Shown here in pieces: positions 1 through 9,869 of a DNA stretch of 64,000 nt; position 1 is the first letter of the stretch; each line of letters opens with the position of its first letter. Below the pieces are notes generated by a model. It was not told the origin of the DNA and did not search any database. It was given only the letters and a program-made list of their open reading frames with translations. The position numbers were made by a program, and so were the translations under genes. Location of the stretch: positions 1 through 64,000 of the forward strand of contig JAQGLY010000069.1 in assembly GCA_028292625.1 (NCBI GenBank), given 5' to 3'. Source of the DNA: Herbaspirillum sp. Lineage in GTDB: Bacteria; Pseudomonadota; Gammaproteobacteria; Burkholderiales; Burkholderiaceae_D.

Positions 1-16
1 TTCGATGAGGTTTCAC

Positions 17-328
17 ATGTACGCGGTCATAAAAACCGGTGGCAAACAATATAAAGTTGTCGCTGGCGAAAAACTTAAAATAGAACAGATACCTGCAGAC
101 ATTGGCTCCGAAATCACTTTAGATCAAGTACTCGCTTTGGGTGCAGGTGAAACCGTTACTTTCGGTGAGCCGCTGGTCGCAGGTGCTACGGTGCTGGCTA
201 CGGTATTGGCGCAAGGTCGCCACGATAAGGTCAAGATCTTCAAGATGCGTCGTCGTAAGCATTATCAGAAGCATCAGGGCCATCGTCAGAATTACACCGA
301 AGTGCAGATCGTTTCGATCAACGCTTAA
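17..328 (+). CDS. rplU: 50S ribosomal protein L21
   Basis: L21 binds 23S rRNA in the large ribosomal subunit. The protein is 103 aa, the usual length, opens with the typical [14 protein letters not shown] block and ends in a basic [14 protein letters not shown] stretch expected to contact rRNA. I chose the ATG at 17 over an in-frame upstream start at 5 because L21 proteins begin at MYAVIKTGG. It leads the conserved rplU-rpmA-obgE cluster; rpmA follows after 94 bases. The identification is near certain; the promoter lies outside the window. Confidence 0.97.
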   Translation: MYAVIKTGGKQYKVVAGEKLKIEQIPADIGSEITLDQVLALGAGETVTFGEPLVAGATVLATVLAQGRHDKVKIFKMRRRKHYQKHQGHRQNYTEVQIVSINA

Positions 329-422
329 TTTATTCACAGTTAAAATTATTTGCGTTGGCGGACTTGAATCGCACTTGAGCCGAAGGGCACGCAGATACTG
401 AGCAAACAGCAAGGAGTTTCAA

Positions 423-680
423 ATGGCACACAAAAAAGGCGGCGGCACTACGCGCAACGGCCGGGATTCAGAGTCGAAACGACTCGGCGTCAAGGTCTAC
501 GGCGGCCAGGCAATCAATGCCGGCGGCATCATCATTCGTCAACGCGGCACCAAGGTGCATCCGGGCGAAAACGTCGGCATGGGCAAGGATCACACCCTGT
601 TCGCGCTGATCGCCGGCAAAGTTGCATTCGTTATCAAGGGCGCCGAAAAGCGTCAATTCGTTACAGTCGTCGCGGCTTAA
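423..680 (+). CDS. rpmA: 50S ribosomal protein L27
   Basis: L27 sits near the peptidyl transferase centre, where its N-terminal tail reaches tRNA. The 85 aa protein starts [20 protein letters not shown] and has the family's [35 protein letters not shown] core. An AAGGAG ribosome binding site lies just upstream. The mature MAHKKGGG start shows no N-terminal cleavage extension of the Firmicutes kind. It follows rplU and is followed by a terminator, so obgE may be only partly co-transcribed. Confidence 0.97.
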   Translation: MAHKKGGGTTRNGRDSESKRLGVKVYGGQAINAGGIIIRQRGTKVHPGENVGMGKDHTLFALIAGKVAFVIKGAEKRQFVTVVAA

Positions 681-705
681 TCGCCGAGCAAACCGAACGC
701 GTAAC

Positions 706-751
706 AAGACCTTCGGAATTTCTGGTTAAATACTGGAATTCCCGAGGTCTT
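706..751 (+). repeat. Long imperfect inverted repeat after rpmA
   Basis: The arms AAGACCTTCGGAATTTC and GGAATTCCCGAGGTCTT pair over about 16 of 17 positions around a short loop. It lies five bases before a canonical terminator, so the rpmA message would end in two stacked hairpins. It may protect the 3' end or act as a processing site; that is inference. Confidence 0.55.
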
Positions 752-756
752 CCATC

Positions 757-1915
<1,159 letters not shown>

Positions 1916-1917
1916 AA

Positions 1918-1941
1918 CCGCGCCGGTGTAAACCGGCGCGG
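1918..1941 (+). terminator. Hairpin after obgE, without a T tract
   Basis: A perfect 10 bp GC-rich stem (CCGCGCCGGT / ACCGGCGCGG) closes a GTAA tetraloop three bases after the obgE stop. No T run follows, so it may stabilise the 3' end or cause pausing rather than terminate efficiently. Confidence 0.45.
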
Positions 1942-2014
1942 CATCCGACCGGCTCGACTTCGAGGATTCCCGGCCACTTCGCGGACACAATATTGCACGG
2001 ACCTGCTGGCAAAT

Positions 2015-3133
2015 ATGCACTCTGTCATCAAAAAAGCTAAACGTCTCATCATCAAGGTCGGCTCTTCGCTGGTCACCAACGACGGCAAGGGGCTGGACCA
2101 TGCGGCGATCGCCCGCTGGGCGGCGCAAATCGCCGATTTGCGCACGCTGGGCAAGGAAGTGGTATTGGTCAGTTCCGGCGCCGTTGCCGAGGGCATGCAA
2201 CGCCTTGGTTTCGATAAACGTCCCAGCGCCATTCACGAATTGCAGGCGTGCGCCGCCGTCGGTCAGATGGGATTGGCACAAATTTACGAAACCAGTTTTT
2301 CCAAACACGATCTGCGCACTGCACAGGTATTGCTCACGCATGCCGATCTGGCCGACCGCGAGCGCTATCTGAACGCGCGCTCCACGCTGTTCACCTTGCT
2401 GCGGCTGGGTGTGGTTCCCATCATCAATGAAAACGATACGGTAGTGACCGACGAAATCAAATTCGGCGACAACGATACGCTGGGCGCCCTGGTCGCCAAT
2501 CTGATCGAAGCCGATGCATTGATCATCCTGACCGATCAAAAAGGTTTGTTTAGCGCAGATCCGCGCAAGGATCCGTCAGCCACGTTCGTCCATCATGCGC
2601 AGGCCGGCGATCCGGCGCTGGAAGCGATGGCCGGCGGCGCCGGCACCGGGATCGGACGCGGCGGCATGCTGACCAAAATACTGGCCGCCAAACGCGCCGC
2701 CGTATCCGGCGCGCACACGGTAATCGCTTGGGGGCGAGAAGAGAATGTATTGACGCGGTTGGCTGACGGCGAAGCGCTGGGCACTGAGCTCAGCGCCCCT
2801 ACCGCGCAACTGACGGCGCGCAAGCAATGGATGGCCGACCATCTGCAGACGGCCGGCAAGGTGACGCTGGATGCCGGCGCGGTGCAGATGCTGAAGAGCT
2901 CCGGCAAATCGCTGCTGCCGATCGGCGTGACCGAGGTATCCGGCGAGTTCGGGCGCGGCGATGTGATCACCTGCGTCGATACCGCGGGTCAGCCGTTCGC
3001 GCGCGGCATCAGCAATTACGCCAGCCCCGATGCGCGCCGCATCATCGGGCATCCATCGTCGCAAATCCTGTCTATATTGGGTTTCTTCGAGGAGCCCGAA
3101 TTGATACATCGGGACAATCTCGTATTGCTTTAA
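2015..3133 (+). CDS. proB: Glutamate 5-kinase
   Basis: ProB phosphorylates L-glutamate in the first step of proline synthesis. The 372 aa protein has an amino-acid kinase domain ([14 protein letters not shown] near the N-terminus, [40 protein letters not shown]) and a C-terminal PUA domain from about residue 275, the full two-domain form. It lies 99 bases after obgE and converges on the CNP1-like gene with a 3-base gap. No clear Shine-Dalgarno is visible; the ATG fits the family start ([18 protein letters not shown]). proA is not in the window. Confidence 0.96.
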   Translation: MHSVIKKAKRLIIKVGSSLVTNDGKGLDHAAIARWAAQIADLRTLGKEVVLVSSGAVAEGMQRLGFDKRPSAIHELQACAAVGQMGLAQIYETSFSKHDLRTAQVLLTHADLADRERYLNARSTLFTLLRLGVVPIINENDTVVTDEIKFGDNDTLGALVANLIEADALIILTDQKGLFSADPRKDPSATFVHHAQAGDPALEAMAGGAGTGIGRGGMLTKILAAKRAAVSGAHTVIAWGREENVLTRLADGEALGTELSAPTAQLTARKQWMADHLQTAGKVTLDAGAVQMLKSSGKSLLPIGVTEVSGEFGRGDVITCVDTAGQPFARGISNYASPDARRIIGHPSSQILSILGFFEEPELIHRDNLVLL

Positions 3134-3136
3134 GGA

Positions 3137-3733
3137 TCATTGATTGGTGATGCGATCGCCGGGCCGTATCGAACGCTGATCCTTGATGTGCTTGACGATA
3201 TACTTGGCCGAACCGGCCACCGTGCCGGCGTCGCACAGATAATTTTTCGCCAGCTCCGCATCCTGGCGGTTGACCACCAGTTCGGTAATCGGCACCCATT
3301 TATCCTCCTTCACCACGGCCCAACTGCCGTCCGAGCGCCCGAACGCATATTGCCGCTTCTGATAAGTGGCGCAGCGAATGCCTTCATAGCTGACATTGAC
3401 GGCGCCGGATTCGCTTTTGCTGACCAGCGTATAGCGCACCACGCCGTCGCTGTCGGTGGTCAGGGATTTGCCGTCGACGAAAAACCGCATCCGGGCGGTT
3501 GGGCCGATATCCAGCGGCATCAGGTCGCTGTCCTTGGGCGCGGCCGGCAATTTCAGCGCCACTTCCGTCCATGCTTTTGAGCTGTCGTCCGGCTCGGCGA
3601 AACTGTCCGGCGGAGCGAAATCCGCCGCGGCCCCGAGGCTCCATGCGGCCAGCGCGATCAATGCGCATTTCTGCGCCATGCGAAGTTGAGAAGGGGAGAA
3701 CGGCGGAAAACGCTTCTTGGGGGAGGTTGGCAT
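3137..3733 (-). CDS. CNP1-like family protein, predicted exported
   Basis: 198 aa protein of a type I recall as the CNP1-like family, common in Betaproteobacteria and of unknown function. A hydrophobic stretch, CALIALAAWSLGAAA, at residues 22-36 looks like a signal peptide; a start at the internal ATG (base 3679) would place it at the normal N-terminal position, so the first 18 residues may not be translated. The mature part is soluble-looking with two cysteines (RCATYQ, YLCDAG). It starts 3 bases after the rppH stop, so the two are probably co-transcribed. Confidence 0.75.
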   Translation of the reverse strand: MPTSPKKRFPPFSPSQLRMAQKCALIALAAWSLGAAADFAPPDSFAEPDDSSKAWTEVALKLPAAPKDSDLMPLDIGPTARMRFFVDGKSLTTDSDGVVRYTLVSKSESGAVNVSYEGIRCATYQKRQYAFGRSDGSWAVVKEDKWVPITELVVNRQDAELAKNYLCDAGTVAGSAKYIVKHIKDQRSIRPGDRITNQ

Positions 3734-3736
3734 GCT

Positions 3737-4351
3737 TTACTTTTCTTGGTCGGATTTCGGCATTTCGCCGGAGATGAGAATGTGCGTCGATTCCGACACC
3801 GATGCGATCAGCGTAACGGAAGAAATGGATGAAGCGGAGGACTCCGGCGGACGCGACGCAGCGCGCGGCGGCACCTGGGCGCGATGCAGAAACCGCGACA
3901 ACTCCTGCAAAGCCTGCTGATACACCGCCCGTTTGAATTCGATGACCACGTCCAGCGGCACCCAGTAATCGTGCCAGCGCCATGCATCGAATTCGGGATG
4001 CGAAGTCAGGCGCAGATTGATGTCGCAATCGCGGCCTACCATGCGCAGTAGAAACCAGATCTGTTTTTGGCCGCGGTAATGGCCACGGATTTCACGTTTG
4101 ATGAAATGGTCGGGCACTTCATAGCGCAGCCAGTCGCGCGTGCGACCGATGATTTTGACATGCTCCGCTTTCAGGCCGATCTCTTCTTCCAGTTCGCGAA
4201 ACATGGCCTGTTCCGGTGTCTCGCCATGCTTGATGCCGCCTTGCGGAAACTGCCACGAATGCTCCTTGACGCGTTTGCCCCACCACACTTCATTCTGACC
4301 ATTGATCAGAATGATGCCGACGTTGGGCCGAAAGCCTTCTCGATCCAGCAT
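3737..4351 (-). CDS. rppH: RNA pyrophosphohydrolase (Nudix)
   Basis: RppH removes pyrophosphate from 5'-triphosphate RNA and triggers decay. The Nudix box [20 protein letters not shown] fits GX5EX7REUXEEXGU and follows the typical start [18 protein letters not shown] chose the ATG at 4351, with GAGG six bases upstream, over an in-frame TTG four codons earlier. The 204 aa protein is longer than the E. coli enzyme because of a Ser/Pro-rich C-terminal tail (residues ~165-204) that looks disordered. It is divergent from proS. Confidence 0.95.
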   Translation of the reverse strand: MLDREGFRPNVGIILINGQNEVWWGKRVKEHSWQFPQGGIKHGETPEQAMFRELEEEIGLKAEHVKIIGRTRDWLRYEVPDHFIKREIRGHYRGQKQIWFLLRMVGRDCDINLRLTSHPEFDAWRWHDYWVPLDVVIEFKRAVYQQALQELSRFLHRAQVPPRAASRPPESSASSISSVTLIASVSESTHILISGEMPKSDQEK

Positions 4352-4562
4352 GTTGTACCTCAAAACTTTCTGCGGCTAGACGGTCCCCGAGCAAAATCCG
4401 GCATACGCTGCGGGAGCATATGCCTCATGCGGCGCATCCCGCCCCAAGCAGCGAAAATAGCGCCTAACATGCATCAATTGTGCAATCAGTGAGTCCATCG
4501 GCCAGCTAATCCTTTAAAATTAGACCGATTATAACTCTCCTCCCTAAAAAGAAACCATTGTC

Positions 4563-6305
4563 ATGCGCGCCTCCCGTTTTTTTATCTCTACCCTTAAAGA
4601 AGCGCCTTCCGACGCCGAAATCGTCAGCCATAAACTGATGATGCGCGCCGGAATGATCAAGCGCCTCGGCTCGGGAATTTACACCTACATGCCGATGGGA
4701 TTGCGGATTATCCGCAAGGTCGAGGCGATCGTGCGCGAGGAAATGAATCGCGCCGGCGCCATCGAATTGCTGATGCCCGTGGTGCAGCCGGCTGAACTTT
4801 GGCAGGAAACCGGCCGCTGGGACAAGATGGGCGCCGAGCTGATGCGGGTGAAAGACCGGCACGGCCGCGACTTCATCATCCAGCCGACGTCGGAAGAGGT
4901 GATTACCGATATCGCGCGCAGCGAATTGCGCAGTTATAAGCAATTGCCGATCAGCTTTTATCACATTCAAACCAAGTTCCGCGATGAGCGCCGTCCGCGT
5001 TTCGGGCTGATGCGCGGCCGCGAATTCACGATGAAAGATGCGTATTCGTTCGACCGCGATCTGGACGGCTTGAAGCAATCGTACCAGCGCATGTTTGACG
5101 CGTATGGGCGTATTTTCACGCGTTTCGGTCTGGATTTCCGGGCCGTGGCGGCCGACAACGGCGCCATCGGCGGTTCCGGATCGCATGAATTTCATGTGAT
5201 CGCGGATACCGGCGAAGACGCCATCGTGTATTGTCCGGATTCGGATTACGCGGCCAATATCGAGGCCGCCGAAGGCGTGCCGCTGCTGACTTCGCGCGCC
5301 GCGCCGACTCAGGCGCTGACGCTGACGGCAACGCCGGATCAGTCGAAATGCGAGGACGTGGCGCAGTTTCTGAAGCTGCCGCTGCAAAGCACGGTGAAAT
5401 CGATTGTACTGACGGTCGAAGCGGAAAAGGAAGCGCAAGACGGCGCCAGAAAAATCTGTCTGCTGCTGTTGCGCGGCGATCATGAACTGAATGAACTGAA
5501 GGCCGGCAAAGTCCCCGGCCTGTCCGGTTATCGTTTTGCGTCCGAAGCCGAAATCGTCGATGCGTTCGGTACGCCGCCGGGTTATCTGGGACCGATAGGC
5601 GCCAAGCTGCCGATCAGGATTATTGCCGATCGCAGCGTCGCCAACATGAGCGATTTCGTTTGCGGCGGCAATCAGGCCGGCTTTCACTACACCGGGGTTA
5701 ATTGGGGTCGCGACGTGCCGGAGCCGGAAGTATGCGATATCCGCAACGTCGTCGCCGGCGATCCGTCGCCGGACGGCAAGGGCGTGCTGGCGATTCAGCG
5801 CGGCATCGAAGTGGGCCATGTGTTCCAGCTTGGCAGCGTCTATTCGCAGGCGATGAAAGCCACTTATCTGGACGAAAACGGTAAACCGCAGCCTTTGCAA
5901 ATGGGATGCTACGGCATCGGCGTCACGCGCATCCTGGGCGCGGCGATCGAACAGAAATTCGATGAGCGCGGCATGATCTGGCCAAGCTCGATCGCGCCGT
6001 TCGAAGTGGTGTTATGCCCGATGGGCTATGACCGCAGCGAAGCGGTGAAAACCGAGATCGATCGTTTGTATGAAGCCCTGACCGCGGCGGGCGTCGACGT
6101 GGTGCTCGACGATCGCGGCGAACGGCCGGGTGCGATGTTCGCGGATTGGGAGTTGATCGGCGTGCCGCATCGTATCGTGGTCGGCGATCGCGGACTGAAA
6201 GACGGACAGGTCGAATATCAGGGCCGTCGCGATACCGCGGCGACCGCGCTGCCGTTGGCCGAAGCGCTGGCGTTTATTCAAACCCGGCTTGCCGCAGAAC
6301 GCTGA
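4563..6305 (+). CDS. proS: Proline-tRNA ligase
   Basis: Class II synthetase charging tRNA-Pro. The 580 aa length is the bacterial type with the editing insertion between motifs 2 and 3 (about residues 225-400, including [14 protein letters not shown] and [10 protein letters not shown]-like segments). Motif 1 region [19 protein letters not shown], motif 2 [21 protein letters not shown] (read as FRDE...GREFTMKD) and motif 3 [14 protein letters not shown] are present. A structured RNA and a strong terminator follow its stop codon directly. Confidence 0.97.
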   Translation: MRASRFFISTLKEAPSDAEIVSHKLMMRAGMIKRLGSGIYTYMPMGLRIIRKVEAIVREEMNRAGAIELLMPVVQPAELWQETGRWDKMGAELMRVKDRHGRDFIIQPTSEEVITDIARSELRSYKQLPISFYHIQTKFRDERRPRFGLMRGREFTMKDAYSFDRDLDGLKQSYQRMFDAYGRIFTRFGLDFRAVAADNGAIGGSGSHEFHVIADTGEDAIVYCPDSDYAANIEAAEGVPLLTSRAAPTQALTLTATPDQSKCEDVAQFLKLPLQSTVKSIVLTVEAEKEAQDGARKICLLLLRGDHELNELKAGKVPGLSGYRFASEAEIVDAFGTPPGYLGPIGAKLPIRIIADRSVANMSDFVCGGNQAGFHYTGVNWGRDVPEPEVCDIRNVVAGDPSPDGKGVLAIQRGIEVGHVFQLGSVYSQAMKATYLDENGKPQPLQMGCYGIGVTRILGAAIEQKFDERGMIWPSSIAPFEVVLCPMGYDRSEAVKTEIDRLYEALTAAGVDVVLDDRGERPGAMFADWELIGVPHRIVVGDRGLKDGQVEYQGRRDTAATALPLAEALAFIQTRLAAER

Positions 6306-6322
6306 GTTTTTTAACTAAAGAG

Positions 6323-6457
6323 GGAAATGCCGAGTAAGTGGCGTATGCGGTTCAAGCGCTGGAGGAGAAGCGCAGGCGTACGCAAGTGCCTCAGTTACGT
6401 AACGCCTGCATCGCAGTCCTGCAATTGGGCCGCATACGCCGCTTAATCAGCGTTTAC
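6323..6457 (+). ncRNA. Structured RNA, copy 1, with a GGAGGAGA loop
   Basis: Begins 17 bases after the proS stop and closely resembles the RNA at 8590-8712. The outer arms pair: bases 6335-6350 (TAAGTGGCGTATGCGG) are complementary to 6430-6445 with one G-U, and pairing extends outward to 6323 and 6457 with two mismatches. Inside are a 5 bp hairpin (GCGCT/AGCGC) exposing GGAGGAGA at 6361-6368, a hairpin at 6374-6407 and a GCAGTCCTGC element. A terminator follows at 6458-6493. It could be a free small RNA or released from the proS mRNA. I recall an Rfam family called Betaproteobacteria toxic small RNA that may match; unverified. Confidence 0.75.
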
Positions 6458-6493
6458 AAACAAAAACGCCCGCAATTGCGGGCGTTTTTGTTT
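6458..6493 (+). terminator. Perfect palindromic bidirectional terminator
   Basis: A 36-base perfect palindrome with core stem AACGCCCGC / GCGGGCGTT, AATT loop and flanking A and T runs. It can end proS plus the structured RNA on the plus strand and the SWIB-protein gene on the minus strand. Confidence 0.92.
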
Positions 6494-6546
6494 GGCATTC
6501 GGGATGTCGTTGATTTATACGATTGACGACGCGACGTCCCAAACAA

Positions 6547-6876
6547 TTATTTCAAGTGTGCCGAAATGAGCTTGGTCATTTCAAACATGGTCACTTCTTT
6601 TTTGCCGCCAAAGACAGCTTTCAATTTTTCATCCGCGACGATGTTGCGCTTGTTCGCCGGATTTTGCAGATTCTTGGCCTTGATGTATTCCCAGACTTTC
6701 TTGGTGACTTCAGTGCGCGGCAGCGGTGTCGCGCCGACCACTTCAGCCAGCGTTGCCGACGGTGTCATCGGCTTCATGAATGCGGCGTTCGGTTTGCGAG
6801 CGGCGGCCTTGGGGGCTGCTTTTGGTGCTGCTTTAGCGGCGGGCTTGGCCGCTGCAGGTTTTTTGGCTGTTACCAT
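6547..6876 (-). CDS. SWIB/MDM2 domain protein with Lys/Ala-rich N-terminus
   Basis: 109 aa protein. Residues 1-30 are a basic low-complexity tail (KKPAAAKPAAKAAPKAAPKAAA) like those of bacterial histone H1-like proteins; residues ~37-109 form a SWIB domain (MKPMTPSATLAEVVG, EVTKKVWEYIKAKNLQNPANKRNIVADEKLKAVFG). In chlamydiae SWIB is fused to topoisomerase, so a DNA-associated role is plausible but unproven here. An AAGGAGG site sits seven bases upstream. It stands alone between terminators; 199 bases separate it from the end of ffh. Confidence 0.88.
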   Translation of the reverse strand: MVTAKKPAAAKPAAKAAPKAAPKAAARKPNAAFMKPMTPSATLAEVVGATPLPRTEVTKKVWEYIKAKNLQNPANKRNIVADEKLKAVFGGKKEVTMFEMTKLISAHLK

Positions 6877-7075
6877 CTTTGAGCCTCCTTAACAAGGGAC
6901 GTTGGTTAAATTGCTTGATTGCATTGCGTCTCGGTAAGAATCATACGCAGCGCTTATAGTGGTGCGGTTTTCATAGCGACGCAAGTGTTTTTTGCTGGAT
7001 AAACGCTAATACAGCCGCGAATCGGTGGGCGATAACAGGCGCGCCGTCGAAAAACGTCCGGCGGCACCGTTTTCT

Positions 7076-8440
7076 TTACATGCCAGGCAACATATTCTTC
7101 ATTCCGCGCATCATTTTCATCATGCCGCCGCCTTGCATTTTTTTCATCATCGTTTGCATTTGATCGAATTGCGCCAGCATCCGATTGACTTCCTGCACCT
7201 GTACGCCGGCGCCGGTGGCGATGCGCCGTTTGCGCGAGGCCTTGATCAAATCGGGTTTGGCGCGCTCGCGCGGCGTCATCGAATTGATGATGCCTTCCAT
7301 CCGGCGCACCTGCTTCTCGGCTTGATCCATATTGGTTTTGCCGGCGGCCTGCTGCATTTGCGCGGGCAGTTTATCCATCAGGCTGCTCAAGCCGCCCATT
7401 TTTTTCATCTGGCCGAGTTGCGCCTTGAAATCGTTTAGATCGAATTTTCCGCCGCCCTTCAGCTTTTGCGCCAGCCCTTGTGCGGCCGCCACGTCCACGC
7501 CTTTTTGCGCTTCCGCGACCAGCGCCAGAATATCGCCCATGCCCAGGATGCGATTGGCCATGCGGGTCGGATCGAAGGCTTCGAGCCCGTCGAGTTTTTC
7601 GGCGACGCCGGCGAATTTGATCGGCTTGCCGGTGATGTGGCGTACCGACAGCGCCGCGCCGCCGCGCGAATCGCCGTCCAGTTTGGTCAGCACGATGCCG
7701 GTCAGCGGCAGCGCATCGCTGAACGCCTTGGCGGTATTGATCGCATCCTGCCCCAGCATCGCATCGACCACGAACAGCGTTTCGATCGGCGTGACCGCGG
7801 CATGGATCGCACTGATTTCCTGCATCATCGCTTCGTCGATGCCAAGCCGGCCGGCGGTGTCGATGATCAGGACATCGTGATAATGTTTTCTCGCGTAATC
7901 CAGCGCCGCCAAAGCGATATCGACCGGCTTGTCGGTGATCGCGCTCGGGAAAAAGTCGGCGCCGGCCTGCGCGGTCACGGTCTGCAACTGCCCGATCGCC
8001 GCCGGACGATAGACGTCGGCCGAGACGGTCAATACTTTTTTCTTGGTGGTTTCGCGCAGGAGTTTGGCGAGTTTGCCGACGGTGGTCGTTTTACCGGCGC
8101 CTTGCAGGCCCGCCATCAGAATGATCGCCGGCGGCTGCGTGGCGAAATTGAGTTGCGACGCCTGCGGACCCAGGTCGGCGCCCATCAGGCGCGCCAGTTC
8201 GCGTTGCACCACGCCGACCAGCGCCTGTCCCGGCGTCAGCGAAGCGATCACTTCTTCGCCCAGCGCTTTCTCTTTGACATTGGCGATGAATTCGCGCACG
8301 GCCGGCAGCGCGACATCGGCCTCGAGCAATGCCAGACGCACTTCACGCAGCATCTCCGCGGTATTGGTTTCAGTCAGGCGCGCTTCGCCGCGCATGGTCT
8401 TGACGACTTTGGCGAGGCGCTGGGTGAGATTATCGAGCAT
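7076..8440 (-). CDS. ffh: Signal recognition particle protein Ffh
   Basis: Ffh binds 4.5S RNA and signal sequences for co-translational targeting to the membrane. The 454 aa protein has an N domain, an SRP GTPase domain (GLQGAGKTTTVGKLAKLL, DTAGRLGIDEAMM, TKLDGDSRGGAALS) and a methionine-rich M domain ending in MMKKMQGGGMMKMMRGMKNM. I start it at MLDNLTQRL (base 8440); upstream in-frame codons give a non-homologous 42-residue extension. It is divergent from the ccsA-like gene, with a structured RNA in between. Confidence 0.97.
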   Translation of the reverse strand: MLDNLTQRLAKVVKTMRGEARLTETNTAEMLREVRLALLEADVALPAVREFIANVKEKALGEEVIASLTPGQALVGVVQRELARLMGADLGPQASQLNFATQPPAIILMAGLQGAGKTTTVGKLAKLLRETTKKKVLTVSADVYRPAAIGQLQTVTAQAGADFFPSAITDKPVDIALAALDYARKHYHDVLIIDTAGRLGIDEAMMQEISAIHAAVTPIETLFVVDAMLGQDAINTAKAFSDALPLTGIVLTKLDGDSRGGAALSVRHITGKPIKFAGVAEKLDGLEAFDPTRMANRILGMGDILALVAEAQKGVDVAAAQGLAQKLKGGGKFDLNDFKAQLGQMKKMGGLSSLMDKLPAQMQQAAGKTNMDQAEKQVRRMEGIINSMTPRERAKPDLIKASRKRRIATGAGVQVQEVNRMLAQFDQMQTMMKKMQGGGMMKMMRGMKNMLPGM

Positions 8441-8589
8441 GATGAATGGTCTTGTAAAAATGGATCGCGGACCGTACGCGCAGGGTGGCCGCAGGGCGAT
8501 AAGCCGCCATTTTACCCGATAGGGCCGGGCATGCGCCGACAGCTGGCTGGAATCGCTCATGCGCAAATCGAAATGTAAAATTAAGCGAA

Positions 8590-8712
8590 GGAAGTGCTGA
8601 GCAAGTGGCCTGAGCGGCTCCAGCGCTGGAGGAGAAGCGCGGCGGTACTTGACGTACGGTGGGCACCGCAGTTCTGCGAGGGAGCCGCCTACACCGCTTA
8701 ATCAGCGCTTCC
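8590..8712 (+). ncRNA. Structured RNA, copy 2, with a GGAGGAGA loop
   Basis: Homologous to 6323-6457. The outer arms GGAAGTGCTGAGCAAGTGG and CCGCTTAATCAGCGCTTCC pair at 17 of 19 positions, counting G-U. An inner GCGGCTCC/GGAGCCGC stem replaces the different but also complementary arms of copy 1, which is covariation. The identical hairpin GCGCT-GGAGGAGA-AGCGC (8623-8640) and a GCAGTTCTGC element are kept. It ends 26 bases before the ccsA-like start codon, so it could be that gene's leader or an independent RNA. No T-rich terminator follows; a weak TACAC/GTGTA hairpin lies at 8712-8728. Confidence 0.73.
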
Positions 8713-8738
8713 TACACTGACTGGTGTAAACTCGCGGG

Positions 8739-9551
8739 ATGCAAAATTATTTATTTGTCCTCGCCGCGCTGACCTATCTGATCTGCGCGTTTTTGCCTTC
8801 CGCCTGGCGCAATACCTTGTCGCTGGCGACGATGGGCGCATGGCTGCTGCACGGCGCGGCGCTGGTGCTGGATATGACCGCGCCCGGCTCGTTGCGGGTC
8901 GGTTTCGCCGCGATGCTGTCGGCGACGCTGTGGATCACGGTGGCCGCATACTGGCTGGAGAACCGCAATTTCGCGCTGGACAGTCTGCGTGTGCTGGTGC
9001 TGCCGGTGTCGGCGGTGGCGGTGCTGTTGCCGGCGGTTTTCCCGGGCAACATGATGGAGCTGGACGGAAAATCGCCGATTTTCCTATGGCATATCGTGAT
9101 TTCGATCCTGGCCTACAGCACGCTGACGATCGCTGCTTTTCATGCGGTATTGATGATGCTGCAGGAAGCGCGGCTGCATGCCCGGCCCGCAGCGATCCAT
9201 CGCATCGGCTGGTTTGCCGCCGCACTGGATCGCCTGCCGGCGTTGATGACCATGGAAAAACTGCTGTTTCGCCTGATCGGCATCGGGTTTTTTCTGCTGA
9301 CGCTGACGGTTTTGTCGGGCGTGGTTTTCTCCGAGAAATTATTCGGCAGAGCGTTCAAATGGGATCATAAAATTATCTTTTCGCTGCTGTCATGGGCGCT
9401 GTTCGGCTTGTTGCTGGCAGGCCGCCGCTGGCAGGGCTGGCGCGGCAAAACGGCGCTCAATTTTACGCTCACCGGGTTTGCCGTTTTGCTGCTGGCGTAT
9501 GTCGGCAGCCGTTTCGTTCTGGAGGTTGTATTGCATCGGGTGCTGGTATGA
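8739..9551 (+). CDS. CcsA/YpjD-family inner-membrane protein
   Basis: 270 aa polytopic membrane protein with about eight hydrophobic segments, matching the cytochrome c assembly (CcsA/CcmC-like) family in its small YpjD form. The conserved region is PIFLWHIVISILAYSTLTIAAFHAVLMMLQE, with His residues that in the family handle haem, and FKWDHKIIFSLLSWALFGLLLAGR. Its position between ffh and ampD is common in Betaproteobacteria. True cytochrome c maturation is not shown, since no ccs/resB partner is adjacent. Its stop overlaps the next start by four bases. Confidence 0.85.
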   Translation: MQNYLFVLAALTYLICAFLPSAWRNTLSLATMGAWLLHGAALVLDMTAPGSLRVGFAAMLSATLWITVAAYWLENRNFALDSLRVLVLPVSAVAVLLPAVFPGNMMELDGKSPIFLWHIVISILAYSTLTIAAFHAVLMMLQEARLHARPAAIHRIGWFAAALDRLPALMTMEKLLFRLIGIGFFLLTLTVLSGVVFSEKLFGRAFKWDHKIIFSLLSWALFGLLLAGRRWQGWRGKTALNFTLTGFAVLLLAYVGSRFVLEVVLHRVLV

Positions 9552-9853
9552 AATTTCTGATTTGGCTGGTGATCGGACTGGCGATCGTTGTGTGGCTGCA
9601 GCGCGCGAAAAGGAATCTGCTGCGACGGGCGCGCGACGCGGCTGCAGCCGGGCAGGCCGGCGGCGCAGCGGAAGCTACTCGCGGCCGCCGGGCACCGCCT
9701 GCCGGCGCGACGCCGGCCATCGAAAATATGGTGCAATGCGCGCATTGCGGCATTCATTTTCCGATGTCGGAAGCCGTGCACGGCAGTTCCGCCACCCTGT
9801 TTTGTTGCAGCGAGCATCGCGAACTGCATGCCCTTGAGTCGGGCGCCAGTTAG
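9548..9853 (+). CDS. PP0621-like small membrane-anchored protein with Cys motif
   Basis: 101 aa. An N-terminal membrane segment (residues 2-17, KFLIWLVIGLAIVVWL) is followed by a basic Ala/Gly-rich linker and a C-terminal metal-binding-like motif: CAHCGIHFPMSEAV then FCCSEHRELH. This resembles the PP0621-family proteins found next to ccsA-like genes; function unknown. The start ATG overlaps the previous stop, implying translational coupling. Confidence 0.75.
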   Translation: MKFLIWLVIGLAIVVWLQRAKRNLLRRARDAAAAGQAGGAAEATRGRRAPPAGATPAIENMVQCAHCGIHFPMSEAVHGSSATLFCCSEHRELHALESGAS

Positions 9854-9869
9854 CGCCGGCGCGGACGAT

